Shown: positions 8,001-16,704 of the stretch, piece after piece
Position numbering within the stretch: position 1 is the first letter of the stretch
How the letters are laid out: the number at the start of each line of letters is the position of its first letter
Assembly (NCBI RefSeq): GCF_036567765.1
Contig: NZ_DATCTU010000095.1
Coordinates: 1-64,000 of the forward strand
From: Pseudobacteroides sp.
Lineage (GTDB): Bacteria; Bacillota; Clostridia; Acetivibrionales; DSM-2933
Length of the DNA stretch: 64,000 nucleotides
Direction: 5' to 3'
The notes under the pieces: model-generated
Told to the model about the DNA's origin: nothing
The model's input: the letters and a program-made list of their open reading frames with translations, nothing else
Databases searched by the model: none
Translations under genes and position numbers: made by a program

Positions 8001-10108
8001 TCTACAGCTTCCGGCATTACTTCTGAATTTTCCAATGTTATCTTTATAGGTGCAGACTTCAATATTTTAAAGCCTATAACAGCCAAAGAACCGGTTCCTT
8101 CAGCCGCTCCTGAATCTCTGTATAAAGACAGATTCATATATGATCTTCCAAAGTTAAGTATACCTTTTGCCAGATCATGAGCTGCCATGTCTATAGGGCT
8201 GAACCTCTTGTTCAGCAAGCTGCCATATTCCGGTGCTGACGCATTATCATATGGTTCATTTTCAGAATATACCGGCTGCAAAATATTTGGGTCATATTTA
8301 ATACTAGCCTGATATCCAGCTATAACCTTAAAATATTTCGCATACAATGTTGCCTTTATTATATCTCCAACTTTCGCACCAGTATTTTCAAATTCGATAT
8401 AAACGTGACCATTACTAAAATCAGTCGGTGTAGGTGTTCTTGTTATCATTGGTGTAACTACTGAAGTTGGAGTTGATACTACCTTATTGATAATCGGCGC
8501 CTGTGCCACTTTGTAGCCTGACAACTGTGCCCCATCTCGGTCAAATACCATAGTCCCGTCTACAGGGTTTGTCAAGCTTGGTGCATTTTCCAATTTAATT
8601 TCTGTAGGTGTATTCTTTAACACCTTAAATCTTACTGTAGCTACTATTGCTTCTTTAACCGACTGTTTATATATCCTTCCAAAGTTAAGGGTTCCATTGA
8701 TCAGATCATTTGATGCCATAAACTGATCGCCCTTGATCGACGGTGAAAACCGATTATGCCAATCCTCAGGCCAAGAAGCTGCATCATAAGGTGTTCCATC
8801 AGCATAACAAGGCATTAATACTGCAGGATCATATTTGATGTTTGCTTGTAACCCCATTATGTCCAAATCAAATTTTATATTCAATTTTGATACTATCATT
8901 TCTCCAACCGCAGCAGCTTCTTTATCAACTGTCAAATAAACTTTAGGCATACTTGTCGGAGTCACTATATTGTCATTGATTATTGGAGCCTGGGTTACTT
9001 TATATCCAGCTAACTGATTGGCATCCCAATCAAATACCATTGTTCCATCTACCGGATTGGTCAACACCGGTGTATCAGTTAACTTTATGTATGTAGGTGC
9101 TGCTTTCAATACCTTAAAACGAATAACTGCCACTGAACCGTTGTTTTCCGGTTCACCGGATTTTTTGTATGCAGCCATATCCATGTAATGTCTTACAAAA
9201 TTAAGTACTCCTTTATTGAGATCATTTGAAGCACTAGTGAAAGGAGAAAATCTCTTCTGTATTAATATTCCGGCTTCTGGATCTGATTTTTCATCATATG
9301 GCGTTCCGTCTCCGTATACCGGCATCAAAACTGCCGGATCATATGTCATGCATGCTTGAATCCCAATTATTACATCAAATTCCTTTACGCTTAATGTTGC
9401 AGTTATGATATCTCCTACTGCTGCATTTGTTTTATCCAATGAAACAAATACTTCACCTTTTGCAGGAACCGGTGGTGTAGTTGCCGGCAAAGTATTCTTA
9501 GGTGTTGCAGTTACATGTAATTCTGTTATGCTTGGTACTGTAGGTGTTGCAGTAGTGGGCACTGAACCGTAAATAAGCTCTCCTGACAGATAAACAGCGA
9601 TTTTTTCGTTTTCTACATACTTTGAAACAGGTCCTATGTATGAGTAGTCATTTGATTGGTCGAACTTTGAGCTGTCACTCTTTATCACTCTGCCCTGAAA
9701 TGTCATTTCAGATCTATTTGGATTCTTGGATCCTGCAGGTGAAAGAGTTCCTGATGATAACTTTATATCAATATATTTATTAGCCTTATCTGTTACCGAT
9801 AAAACGTCATTAATTGTAGCCGAAACTTTTCCCATACTTACACTTTTAGTATAGAATTTTATATCTGTATTGTCATCTTTAGTAAAGTAGTATCTGATGG
9901 TTATGTCTGAAAGATTTATATTACTTGTGCCTGAATTTTGCAGTTTAAAATTGGTATAAATCTCTTTTGAATTAGTTTGTGCTCCATTATTGTTAAACAG
10001 TACTTTCAAGCCTACAGGTTCTGCGGAAGCTAATGATACATTTGAAAATATACTACTGAATAACATTAATGTCGTCATTAAAACTGCCATAATTCTTTTA
10101 ATTCTCAT
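5051..10108 (-). CDS. Cellulosomal scaffoldin: CBM3, eight type II-like cohesins, dockerin
   Basis: Non-catalytic, secreted scaffold that gathers dockerin-bearing enzymes. The ATG at 10108 follows AGAGGGGGTATTACG and a signal peptide (cleaved near residue 29, ASA); an in-frame extension upstream lacks an RBS. Domains of the 1685 residues: CBM3 ~33-183; cohesins beginning ~217, 386, 565, 747, 914, 1088, 1265 and 1437, each about 150-165 residues and separated by Thr/Pro linkers; dockerin ~1613-1685 with two Ca-binding repeats (DVDCDGNVDSDDY, DVDGDGNFDSDDY). The cohesins have the type II signature YQxxxKYDPxVLQP, KGILNFGRxYM and FDWDG. Cohesin 2 is the most divergent, lacking the usual SG-x-x-E-x-x-GS-x-AV stretch. 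The C-terminal dockerin implies docking onto another, anchoring scaffoldin not in this window. Confidence 0.95.
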   Translation of the reverse strand: MRIKRIMAVLMTTLMLFSSIFSNVSLASAEPVGLKVLFNNNGAQTNSKEIYTNFKLQNSGTSNINLSDITIRYYFTKDDNTDIKFYTKSVSMGKVSATINDVLSVTDKANKYIDIKLSSGTLSPAGSKNPNRSEMTFQGRVIKSDSSKFDQSNDYSYIGPVSKYVENEKIAVYLSGELIYGSVPTTATPTVPSITELHVTATPKNTLPATTPPVPAKGEVFVSLDKTNAAVGDIITATLSVKEFDVIIGIQACMTYDPAVLMPVYGDGTPYDEKSDPEAGILIQKRFSPFTSASNDLNKGVLNFVRHYMDMAAYKKSGEPENNGSVAVIRFKVLKAAPTYIKLTDTPVLTNPVDGTMVFDWDANQLAGYKVTQAPIINDNIVTPTSMPKVYLTVDKEAAAVGEMIVSKLNIKFDLDIMGLQANIKYDPAVLMPCYADGTPYDAASWPEDWHNRFSPSIKGDQFMASNDLINGTLNFGRIYKQSVKEAIVATVRFKVLKNTPTEIKLENAPSLTNPVDGTMVFDRDGAQLSGYKVAQAPIINKVVSTPTSVVTPMITRTPTPTDFSNGHVYIEFENTGAKVGDIIKATLYAKYFKVIAGYQASIKYDPNILQPVYSENEPYDNASAPEYGSLLNKRFSPIDMAAHDLAKGILNFGRSYMNLSLYRDSGAAEGTGSLAVIGFKILKSAPIKITLENSEVMPEAVEGTLIYDWNGIQLKGYTVFQGAYFNQVSTEVPTPTSTPTPTPKQKGELYVTLDKTNAAVGDIITATLNVKDFDVIAGYMANIKYDPTVLMPCYIDGTPYASDSVPEPGTLIRKRYSPVDMASNDLINGVLNFGRAYMNLENYKRSGVAETAGSLAIIGFKVLKNTPAAIKLENSEALVNAVSGTMLFDWDGAQLSNYKVTQAPIINNSTPSNASVILSVDKLRAFAGEIITATLSVEGFQSIGGYQATVKYDPSVLQPVYSDGTPYDPSSVPEYGTLLQKRFSPVDMALNDLTKGILTFGRTYMNMSAYRSSGVAENTGSLAVIHFKVLKYGDSKIMLENSLGIPDTVEGTMIFDWNSMRVSDYKVKNNPTIGGPTPTPTPTTPISKGEVYVTVDKTTAQVGDIIKATINVKDFDSIAAYQAIVKYDPSVLQPVYADGTPYDSISAPDHGMLLNKRFTPVDIVTNDLVKGILNFGRSYMNMWAYKAAGVPEKTGSLAMLYFKVLKAAPANITLENTSFLSNPVGGTMIFDWDGNQLAGYKVTQAQSVVISGPTPTPTPTPPVGMPEVYVTVDKTSPSVGDIITATLNVKNFDSIIAYQACLKYDPYVLKPVYADGTSYDSFSVPEYGTLLQKRYSPVDHASHNLIEGDLNFGRIYMDRTSYRNSGIKENNGSLAVVRFKVLKSQPTKILLENSPAMTKPVDGTMVFDWDSNQLSAYKVTQAPAIYPVSTTPTIPPRGKVEMSFDKTYADVGDLVKAEIRIKGIENFAGYQFNIKYDPDYLQPWDTSVDAAYTNSTMPDLGTLLMQKQYSGTNIAVHDLTKGILNFGRAYMDLSAYKASGRPESSGTAAFITFKVIKKIPDSGSKVSFAYTNTMSDVNGILLFNWNGEALKSNQFGVEQPAALLPVPSRPVIVGDVDCDGNVDSDDYSYMRQYLLGIIDEFPGGEEGLKAADVDGDGNFDSDDYACMRRWLIGMINEFPAEVKV

Positions 10109-10371
10109 CGTAATACCCCCTCTTTTAAATTTTAAAATCATTTCATTTTCCTGCTTTTTCTTTTTTATACCTCCTTTTAAATTTGATTTATTCGGCATTG
10201 ATATGCTACCTAATGCCATTTAAGGTTAGTGCTATAAAATCATAATTAACTTTACATTTTATAGTACAAATACTAAAACTTAAGCAGTATTTGAGTTGTT
10301 AAAATATAAAAATTAATTGATTTTTATAAAATAATTACGCCAATACTGGTAACGTCTATCTTTTTACCTAA
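10109..10371 (-). other. Long 5' untranslated leader of the scaffoldin
   Basis: About 260 AT-rich bases between the putative promoter and the scaffoldin start. The truncated paralog with the same promoter has a leader of only about 55 bases. I see no T-box, known riboswitch motif or convincing terminator here; function unknown. Confidence 0.4.
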
Positions 10372-10400
10372 ATATTATCACTTATTAATTGCATATACAA
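10372..10400 (-). promoter_or_regulatory. Putative scaffoldin promoter with conserved spacer
   Basis: Minus strand: TTGTAT (10400..10395), 17-base spacer, TAATAT (10377..10372). The stretch AATAAGTGATA-TATTTAG-TAAAAA is repeated at the same place upstream of the truncated scaffoldin (3387-3415), which is the main support. Confidence 0.5.
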
Positions 10401-10927
10401 TTGTTTCAAAATAATTTTATTGTACAACATTCTATTACTAAATGTTTTCTGTAACTCATGGTTTACTCCATTTTATCATATGTATGGATTGCGTGCAATA
10501 AAAGGATTAACTGTAATAAAAATAAAATAATTTCAATCAGTTCATCAGGGTAGAAACAATATTCCACAATTTTCATATAAATAAACTTTAATATTTTCTT
10601 AGAGAGATTATGTAAACTGGGTCTGATGAAAATACACATAATTACAGTGGTTTTATAATTTGTAAATCATGATATTTATTATTATTTTACTTAAAATATT
10701 GAAAATTAATAAATATATGATAAAATTACAGCATATGGCATCCAATATTTTCAATGTTTCTACATTTTTCTTAAAAAGCTGTTTTAAGTACTTTTGTTGG
10801 TATTTAAAATCGTGAAGTTTTACATTATTCCAAGGCAAGAGTTCATTAAAGTATTCATAAATTTGCCAAAGGATATGTAAAATTATTATTGATTTTAATT
10901 TATACAAAAAACTAAGGAGGCAAAAAA
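10401..10927. other. Noncoding, AT-rich gap upstream of the sugar ABC operon
   Basis: More than 500 bases with no convincing gene. The 97-codon minus-strand frame at 10653-10946 lacks an RBS and is a string of Ile/Leu/Lys/Asn codons typical of chance ORFs in AT-rich DNA. The only clear signal is the AAGGAGG ribosome binding site at the right end. The promoter of the sugar transporter must lie here, but I cannot single one out. Confidence 0.5.
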
Positions 10928-12067
10928 ATGAAAAAATTGTTAGCATTACTTTTAGTCAGCATTATGATACTTGGCCTTGCAGCATGCGGCAGTACAGACG
11001 ATGTATCCACTTCACCGGCAGCATCATCACCTGAGGCTTCTTCCGCTTCAACTTCACCTGATTCTACTGCAGATGGTATGCTTATAGGAGTTGGAATGCC
11101 AACACAATCACTCCAGCGTTGGAATCAAGATGGAGCCAACATGAAGGCACAGCTTGAAGCAAAAGGTTACAAGGTTGACCTTCAATATGCAAACAACGAT
11201 GTCAGTACACAAGTTTCGCAACTGGAAAATATGATATTAAAGGGCTGTAAAGTTCTTGTCATTGCTGCTATTGACTGTTACGCACTTACAAATGTTTTAA
11301 ACAATGCACATAATGCAGGCATAAAAGTTATTTCATACGACAGATTGATAATGAATTCTCCTTATGTAGATTATTATGCAACCTTTGATAATTTTAAGGT
11401 TGGCGTAATCCAAGGACAGTACATAGAGAACAAATTAGGGCTCAAAGACGGCAAAGGTCCATTTAATATAGAGTTGTTTGCCGGATCTCCCGATGATAAT
11501 AACGCAAATTTCTTCTTTGATGGTGCAATGAGTATATTGAAACCATATATGGACAGTGGCAAATTGAAAGTGACAAGCGGCCAGACAGAATTCAAAAAAA
11601 TCGCAATTGAAAAATGGGAATCTGCAAAAGCTCAATCAAGAATGGATACTCTCATATCTGCAAACTATGCAGGCGGTAAAAAACTTGATGCAATACTTTC
11701 ACCTAACGATAGCCTTGCTTTAGGTATTGTAGCCTCCCTCAAAAATTCAGGCTACGGAACCGATTCTAAGCCATTCCCGATTCTGACAGGACAGGATTGT
11801 GACAAACCTAATGTTATAGCAATGATCAACGGTCAGCAGTCCATGTCAATATTTAAGGATACAAGAGCTCTTGCTGCAAAAGTTGTCGAGATGGTTGATG
11901 CAGTTTTGAAAGGCCAACAGGCACCTGTTAACGACACCAAAACATACAACAACGGCAAGCTGGTTGTTCCCTCTTTCCTATGTACTCCTGAATTTGCAGA
12001 TGCAAGCAATTACAAGAAGCTTCTTGTTGAAAGCGGTTATTATAAAGAGTCTGATCTTAAACAATAA
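10928..12067 (+). CDS. Sugar ABC transporter substrate-binding lipoprotein (ChvE-like)
   Basis: Extracytoplasmic receptor for a CUT2-class monosaccharide importer, lipid-anchored outside the membrane. The ATG has AAGGAGG at ideal spacing. A lipoprotein signal ends LAAC (Cys about residue 20), followed by a Ser/Thr/Ala linker to about residue 45. The mature part is a periplasmic-binding-protein type I fold: [19 protein letters not shown], then [35 protein letters not shown] and [11 protein letters not shown]. The RWNQDG start and the spacing resemble ChvE/MmsB multiple-monosaccharide binding proteins. First gene of a three-gene transport operon; the exact sugar is not predictable. Confidence 0.9.
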   Translation: MKKLLALLLVSIMILGLAACGSTDDVSTSPAASSPEASSASTSPDSTADGMLIGVGMPTQSLQRWNQDGANMKAQLEAKGYKVDLQYANNDVSTQVSQLENMILKGCKVLVIAAIDCYALTNVLNNAHNAGIKVISYDRLIMNSPYVDYYATFDNFKVGVIQGQYIENKLGLKDGKGPFNIELFAGSPDDNNANFFFDGAMSILKPYMDSGKLKVTSGQTEFKKIAIEKWESAKAQSRMDTLISANYAGGKKLDAILSPNDSLALGIVASLKNSGYGTDSKPFPILTGQDCDKPNVIAMINGQQSMSIFKDTRALAAKVVEMVDAVLKGQQAPVNDTKTYNNGKLVVPSFLCTPEFADASNYKKLLVESGYYKESDLKQ

Positions 12068-12120
12068 TTGGCTTTCTCTAATAAAAGTTAATTTTAAAGA
12101 CATTATTCTTTTCCCAAAGT

Positions 12121-12153
12121 GGAGTCGGACGCCATCAAATGCGTCCGACTTCC
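12121..12153 (+). promoter_or_regulatory. Intercistronic hairpin in the sugar ABC operon
   Basis: GGAGTCGGACGC pairs with GCGTCCGACTTCC across an 8-base loop. No T run follows, so it is unlikely to terminate. A hairpin directly after the binding-protein gene typically stabilises or partly attenuates mRNA so the receptor is made in excess; here that is inference. Confidence 0.6.
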
Positions 12154-12165
12154 ATATTAAAAAAG

Positions 12166-12222
12166 CAATTTCTCACGACAACAATCACAGTTGCAAAATC
12201 GCAAACTATTTTGTTATTTCTC
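12166..12222 (-). repeat. Dispersed palindromic repeat, copy within the sugar ABC operon
   Basis: Reverse-complement copy of the repeat described at 30771: AATTTCTCACGACAAC, then TTGCAAAATC, then TTTTGTTATTTCT. It sits between the receptor and ATPase genes and its end abuts the RBS of the ATPase gene. Confidence 0.6.
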
Positions 12223-12236
12223 AAGGAGTTGATGGA

Positions 12237-13775
12237 ATGGACGAAACCATTTTGGAAATGCGTAATATAACTAAGTTTTTCCCAGGTGTTAAGGCACTTG
12301 ACAATGTAAATTTGAAGGTTAAAACCGGTGAAATCCATGCCCTGGTGGGCGAAAACGGGGCTGGCAAGTCCACTCTTATGAATATTTTAAGTGGTATTTA
12401 CCCTCATGGAAGCTACTCCGGCTTAATCATTTTCAGCGGCAAAGAATGCATATTTAAAGGCATTAAGGACAGCGAAAGAGAAGGTATTGTCATAATTCAC
12501 CAGGAGCTTGCTTTGGTTCCCTACCTCTCAATAGCCGAAAACATGTTTTTAGGTAATGAAATATCAAGCAAAGGCACAATCGACTGGTATAAGACCCATA
12601 GTCAATCGGCAGACCTGCTTCGAAAGGTTGGCTTAAATGAAAATCCAGATACCCTTATTAAAAATATAGGGGTCGGAAAACAGCAACTGGTTGAAATCGC
12701 AAAATCTCTGGCAAAGGACGTAAGACTTCTTATTCTTGATGAGCCGACTGCTGCCCTTAACGAAGAAGAATCCGGCAATCTTTTGAAACTGCTTTTAGAC
12801 CTAAAAAAAGATGGCATAACTTCTATACTCATTTCCCATAAACTCAACGAGATCTCAAGCGTTGCAGATGCCATCACAATAATACGTGACGGTTCAACAA
12901 TCGAAACCCTGGTTAAGGGTGCTGATACAATAACCGAGGACAGAATCATAAGGGGCATGGTTGGAAGAGAACTTGTTGACCGTTATCCCAAAAGAATCTC
13001 AAAGATAGGGGAAATTTTCTTTGAAATAAGGGATTGGAATGTTTATGACCCCATAGTCGACGGAAAAAAAGTGATAAAGAATGTAAGCATAAATGTGAGA
13101 AAAGGAGAAATCGTAGGAATATCCGGACTTATGGGTGCTGGCAGAACAGAGCTTGCCATGAGTGTTTTTGGCAGGACTTACGGTAAACACATAACCGGAA
13201 CATTAATAAAGAACGGTAAGGAAATAACCCTTCACAATGTGAAGGAAGCAATAGACAACGGTCTTGCATATGTAACGGAAGACCGGAAAACTTCCGGCCT
13301 TGTTCTTATTGACGATATCAAATGGAATGTCACTTTGGCACGCCTTGATAAAATCTCAAGCAATCAAATTATAGATGATAACAAAGAAATCAACGTTGTA
13401 GAGCACTACCGCAAAAAGCTCAATATAAAATCCTCAAGCATTCTTCAAAAGGTAGGCAATCTTTCGGGTGGAAATCAGCAAAAGGTTATCTTGAGCAAAT
13501 GGATTTTCTCAGATCCCGATGTTCTGATACTTGACGAGCCTACCCGTGGTATTGATGTTGGTGCAAAATACGAGATCTACAGCATCATAAATCAACTTGC
13601 ATCTGAGGGAAAGTCAATAATCGTAATTTCCTCTGAGCTGCCCGAAATACTTGGAATCAGCGACAGGATATATGTAATGAACGAAGGCAGAATAGTTGGT
13701 GAATTGCACCAAGAGGATGCCTCACAGGAGGCTATTATGAAATGCATAATGAAAAGCAACAGGGAGGCTGTATAA
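12237..13775 (+). CDS. Sugar ABC transporter ATPase, double NBD (GguA/MmsA-like)
   Basis: Cytoplasmic ATPase powering monosaccharide import, with two fused nucleotide-binding domains as in the CUT2 class. Start chosen at the ATG after AAGGAG (12223-12228). A frame extending back to 11964 overlaps the previous gene and has no RBS. The first domain has Walker [10 protein letters not shown] near residue 36 and Walker [11 protein letters not shown] near 165. The second has a modified P-loop region GLMGAGRTE near 298, signature LSGGNQQK near 408 and [11 protein letters not shown] near 428. The second P-loop lacks the usual Lys, as is normal in this family. Its stop overlaps the permease start (TAATG). 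Confidence 0.93.
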   Translation: MDETILEMRNITKFFPGVKALDNVNLKVKTGEIHALVGENGAGKSTLMNILSGIYPHGSYSGLIIFSGKECIFKGIKDSEREGIVIIHQELALVPYLSIAENMFLGNEISSKGTIDWYKTHSQSADLLRKVGLNENPDTLIKNIGVGKQQLVEIAKSLAKDVRLLILDEPTAALNEEESGNLLKLLLDLKKDGITSILISHKLNEISSVADAITIIRDGSTIETLVKGADTITEDRIIRGMVGRELVDRYPKRISKIGEIFFEIRDWNVYDPIVDGKKVIKNVSINVRKGEIVGISGLMGAGRTELAMSVFGRTYGKHITGTLIKNGKEITLHNVKEAIDNGLAYVTEDRKTSGLVLIDDIKWNVTLARLDKISSNQIIDDNKEINVVEHYRKKLNIKSSSILQKVGNLSGGNQQKVILSKWIFSDPDVLILDEPTRGIDVGAKYEIYSIINQLASEGKSIIVISSELPEILGISDRIYVMNEGRIVGELHQEDASQEAIMKCIMKSNREAV

Positions 13776-14941
13776 TGGATAAGATAATGGAAATATTCAA
13801 AAATAATATCCGGCAATACGCGATGCTAATTGCTCTGGCAATTATAATGGCCCTATTTCAAATACTTACTGACGGAATGCTTCTTTTACCTCAGAATGTA
13901 TCAAATCTCATACTGCAAAACAGCTATGTCCTTATTTTGGCAATCGGCATGACATTCTGTATAATTTCGGGCGGTAATATTGACCTTTCAGTAGGCTCTG
14001 TATGTGCTTTTTTGGGTGCAATTACAGGCACATTTATTATATCGATGAAAATGGATATTACAATGGCTATCATATTGGTTATTGTGATAAGCATATTAAT
14101 TGGAATTTGGCAGGGATTCTGGATTGCTTATATCAGAATTCCCTCATTTATAGTAACATTAGCGGGAATGCTTATATTCAGGGGGTTGACTGTTACCATG
14201 CTGGAGGGATTAACCCTTTCACCCTTCCCTGAAGAGTACCAATTTATTAGTGCTGGCTTTATTCCCGATTTATTCGCAGGTTTGATTGAAGGTATACACT
14301 TTACAACAATTCTTACAGGTATTGCTGCATCGATTATATATATTTTGCTGGAACTCAGAAAGAGGTCAAATCGCAGGAAATATCATTTTGAAGTAACACC
14401 AAGGGGCTTGTTTATCGCTCAGATTATTTTAGTTTTACTTGCAATCAATTTGTTCTCATACTGGCTTTCAGCTTATAAGGGAATTCCAGTGATCATGGTG
14501 CTTATAGGAGCGTTGATTCTTATCTATTCATTCATTGCAACAAAAACCATACCAGGCAGACATATTTATGCCATGGGTGGAAACGAAAAGGCTGCAAAGC
14601 TTTCGGGTGTAAAAACAAACAAGATGCTTTTTCTTACATATATAAATATGGCCGTTCTGTCTGCTGTCGCCGGGATTTGCTTTGCATCAAGGCTTAACGC
14701 AGCATCACCTCAGGCCGGAATCAACTTTGAGCTTGATGCGATAGCTGCATGCTTTATTGGAGGTGCTTCTGCCTCAGGCGGTATCGGGACTGTAACAGGT
14801 GCAATTATTGGTGCACTTGTAATGGGAGTTCTAAATAACGGTATGTCAATATTAGGACTTGGCAGTGACTGGCAGATGACAATAAAGGGGCTTGTGCTTT
14901 TGTTATCAGTTGCATTTGATGTATTGTCCAAGAGAAAGTAA
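13775..14941 (+). CDS. Sugar ABC transporter permease (GguB/MmsB-like)
   Basis: Membrane component of the monosaccharide importer. Start at the ATG sharing one base with the ATPase stop; AGGGAGG lies 7 bases upstream. The 388-residue product has about ten hydrophobic segments. Its BPD_transp_2 motifs include SGGNIDLSVGSVCAFLGAITG near residue 60 and the cytoplasmic EAA-like loop AMGGNEKAAKLSGVKT near 265, followed by GGASASGGIGTVTGA. The extra soluble stretch around residues 190-210 (LRKRSNRRKYHFE) and the length near 390-400 are typical of the GguB/multiple-monosaccharide branch rather than the shorter RbsC. Last gene of the operon. Confidence 0.92.
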   Translation: MDKIMEIFKNNIRQYAMLIALAIIMALFQILTDGMLLLPQNVSNLILQNSYVLILAIGMTFCIISGGNIDLSVGSVCAFLGAITGTFIISMKMDITMAIILVIVISILIGIWQGFWIAYIRIPSFIVTLAGMLIFRGLTVTMLEGLTLSPFPEEYQFISAGFIPDLFAGLIEGIHFTTILTGIAASIIYILLELRKRSNRRKYHFEVTPRGLFIAQIILVLLAINLFSYWLSAYKGIPVIMVLIGALILIYSFIATKTIPGRHIYAMGGNEKAAKLSGVKTNKMLFLTYINMAVLSAVAGICFASRLNAASPQAGINFELDAIAACFIGGASASGGIGTVTGAIIGALVMGVLNNGMSILGLGSDWQMTIKGLVLLLSVAFDVLSKRK

Positions 14942-14960
14942 GGCATTTTATAGAATTTTA

Positions 14961-15061
14961 TAGACTTTATTTTTAGGACTTCAATATCAAGCAGTTGGCT
15001 AATATCAAAATCACGAAGTGATTTTGCAATCTTGATGTTGTCGTGAGAAAAATAAAGTCTA
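14961..15061. repeat. Dispersed palindromic repeat with 14-bp perfect terminal inverted repeats
   Basis: TAGACTTTATTTTT at 14961-14974 is exactly repeated in inverse at 15048-15061. The core is AAAATCACGAAGTGATTTTG (15007-15026) followed by CAATCTTGATGTTGTCGTGA. The core matches the copies at 30771 and 39911, but the outer arms have a different sequence while still pairing. Could double as a terminator for the sugar operon. Confidence 0.7.
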
Positions 15062-15094
15062 CTTTTATTCTTTTTCTGATTGTTTTTATGTATT

Positions 15095-15655
15095 CTACAA
15101 ATATGCACCATTAGCCTCAGGCATATTTTTATATTCATCAGTACTATAAATGTAATCACTAATATATTTGACCAGCTTCAGAAAATTTTTGTTATGGATT
15201 GAAAGATCAATGTTGTTAACCTCTGGATATAATCCGTTACTCCATTCTATTGTTCTACTCTTGCTTCCAATGGTTACTGTTAATTTATAATCGCATGAAG
15301 GCATAATCCCTGTACCCTCCAAATCCAATTTAGTGGGAAATGACATAATATCAATATCCCGCATTAAATCATATATGCTTTTTTTTATATTATCAGGCAA
15401 TTTAAATTCTATTGTCTTTGTCCCATCCTTAACCAAATCCTTAGTAAACGTACCCTTATATGTATCAATCTGATACTTTCCATTAGTATTAAAATTTAAT
15501 TTAAAATTAAACTTGTCTAAATCTTCATAGCTTAAAATATATATATCCTTTGGTTGAAAATTCTGTATCGCTACATAGGCAGTGCATAGCAGAACTACCA
15601 AAACAGCGGCACTAATAATAAATACAACTAATTTGTTATTTTTAATTTCACTCAA
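15095..15655 (-). CDS. Membrane-anchored extracellular protein of unknown function
   Basis: Not recognised. The 186-residue product starts at a TTG with GGGGAGG upstream. One N-terminal transmembrane segment (VVFIISAAVLVVLLCTAYVA, residues ~10-29) is followed by a soluble domain rich in beta-type segments with no cysteine motif or catalytic signature that I can name. FKLPDNIKKSIYDLMRDIDI and CDYKLTVTIGSKSRTIEW are its most distinctive parts. The start overlaps the stop of a 44-codon membrane ORF (TTGA), suggesting translational coupling. The topology implies a domain outside the cell. Confidence 0.65.
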   Translation of the reverse strand: MSEIKNNKLVVFIISAAVLVVLLCTAYVAIQNFQPKDIYILSYEDLDKFNFKLNFNTNGKYQIDTYKGTFTKDLVKDGTKTIEFKLPDNIKKSIYDLMRDIDIMSFPTKLDLEGTGIMPSCDYKLTVTIGSKSRTIEWSNGLYPEVNNIDLSIHNKNFLKLVKYISDYIYSTDEYKNMPEANGAYL

Positions 15656-15786
15656 GAATTTGAACCTCCCCTTCTCTTAATTAGAAAAACAAGCCCTAAA
15701 CACAGTAGAACACTGACTGCACTAAATCCCCATGCAGTTACATTGTTGCTATTTATAATGTTCCTTTTCGAATTCATTCTCATCAT
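15652..15786 (-). CDS. Small single-pass membrane protein (44 aa) coupled to the next gene
   Basis: ATG at 15786; product begins MMRMNSKRNIINSNN, then a hydrophobic helix (AWGFSAVSVLLCLGLVFLIK) and a basic end (RRGGSNS). The stop overlaps the TTG start of the following gene. A strong AAGGAGG lies 29 bases before this ATG and is better spaced for a GTG at 15811 in another frame. That frame gives a 20-residue acidic peptide ending within the ATG frame's early codons. So either the small protein starts elsewhere, a frameshift joins the two, or the GTG peptide is a leader. No function assigned. Confidence 0.4.
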   Translation of the reverse strand: MMRMNSKRNIINSNNVTAWGFSAVSVLLCLGLVFLIKRRGGSNS

Positions 15787-16045
15787 TTATTTTGTGATTA
15801 TTTGATTCCACAAGAGTCCTCCTTATAATAATTATACTAAGCTCATCACTTCTGAACGTAAACTAATACTTTCTCTTCAATAACAATTTTATCATAGTCT
15901 ACCTTTAAATTGAATCCAATCTGAATTTATTTTTCTATACATTTTCTATAACAACAAACGAACTGTTTTATTTAACAAGGTCATCCAATACTTACATTTT
16001 GAGCAATTCTGCCAATGGCGTAATAACTGTAACTTACAAAATAAT

Positions 16046-16073
16046 AAGCCAACTGGTAGCTTCCAGTTGGCTT
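16046..16073 (-). terminator. Terminator of the TerB gene
   Basis: An 11-bp perfect stem (AAGCCAACTGG / CCAGTTGGCTT) with a 6-base loop, followed by ATTTT on the minus strand, about 25 bases after the stop. Confidence 0.7.
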
Positions 16074-16095
16074 GTCCTTTTTAACCTTGAATATA

Positions 16096-16539
16096 TTATA
16101 TTCCGAATTCTTTTGGGTCAAGGCTAAGTCTTTGACACATTTCCTTTACAATTGCAACTTCACTCTTGTCAAAGTTACCGTCTGAAGATCCCACTGAAAC
16201 ACAAACTGCTATCAAAAGCCTTGCTTCCGAAGGTTTGTTTTTCATTTTTTCAACCTGCTTCATTGCTTCTATTTTACCTACATTGTAATCAAAATCAAAG
16301 TGACTTGCATAGTGATTGAACCTATCAATTACATCGTTAATTTTAAACACTTTAAGAGTATCGTTGATGTTTATGAATCCAATCATTTTTTGTTTTTCTT
16401 CAGAACTGATATTTCCGTCTGCTGAAGCTACCAGTGCACATGCCGCAGCCACTGCTTCCATGAAATCCTTATTTGCAATCTTTTTAACTTCTCCGGTTAA
16501 TGATGCACCTTTCTGCTTTGCCCAATCCAAAAAGCCCAT
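16096..16539 (-). CDS. TerB-family protein
   Basis: 147 residues, cytoplasmic, with the TerB (tellurite-resistance protein B-like) all-helical fold. ACALVASADGNISSEEKQ near residue 34 and its half-repeat AVCVSVGSSDGNFDKSEVAIV near residue 110 are the paired acidic metal-binding segments. TAAGGAGG precedes the start. No other ter genes (terA, terC, terD, terZ) are nearby and it appears monocistronic, so a specific tellurite role is not implied. TerB-like proteins are often stress- or membrane-associated. Confidence 0.8.
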   Translation of the reverse strand: MGFLDWAKQKGASLTGEVKKIANKDFMEAVAAACALVASADGNISSEEKQKMIGFININDTLKVFKINDVIDRFNHYASHFDFDYNVGKIEAMKQVEKMKNKPSEARLLIAVCVSVGSSDGNFDKSEVAIVKEMCQRLSLDPKEFGI

Positions 16540-16704
16540 TTTATTTCCTCCTTATTAATTAATAATCTTAAATATAATTTAACACTTTTTAATACTTTTA
16601 ACCAATTTTATTAATTTTATCACACTTAAGTTGTGAGTTTCAATATATTGGTGTGGAATTTTGAAAATATATACTGTAGAGCCAAATATATAGCTAAAAG
16701 TGTC

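Noticed and set aside
10109..10219. 37-residue N-terminal extension of the scaffoldin
   Set aside because: Would bury the signal peptide; the inner ATG at 10108 has GAGGGGG at proper spacing.
10653..10946. 97-codon minus-strand ORF before the sugar ABC operon
   Set aside because: No RBS, composition of AT-rich noise, and it overlaps the RBS and start of the real gene on the other strand.
11964..12236. 91-residue N-terminal extension of the sugar ABC ATPase
   Set aside because: Overlaps the end of the receptor gene, runs through the hairpin and repeat, and the ATG at 12237 has a good RBS.
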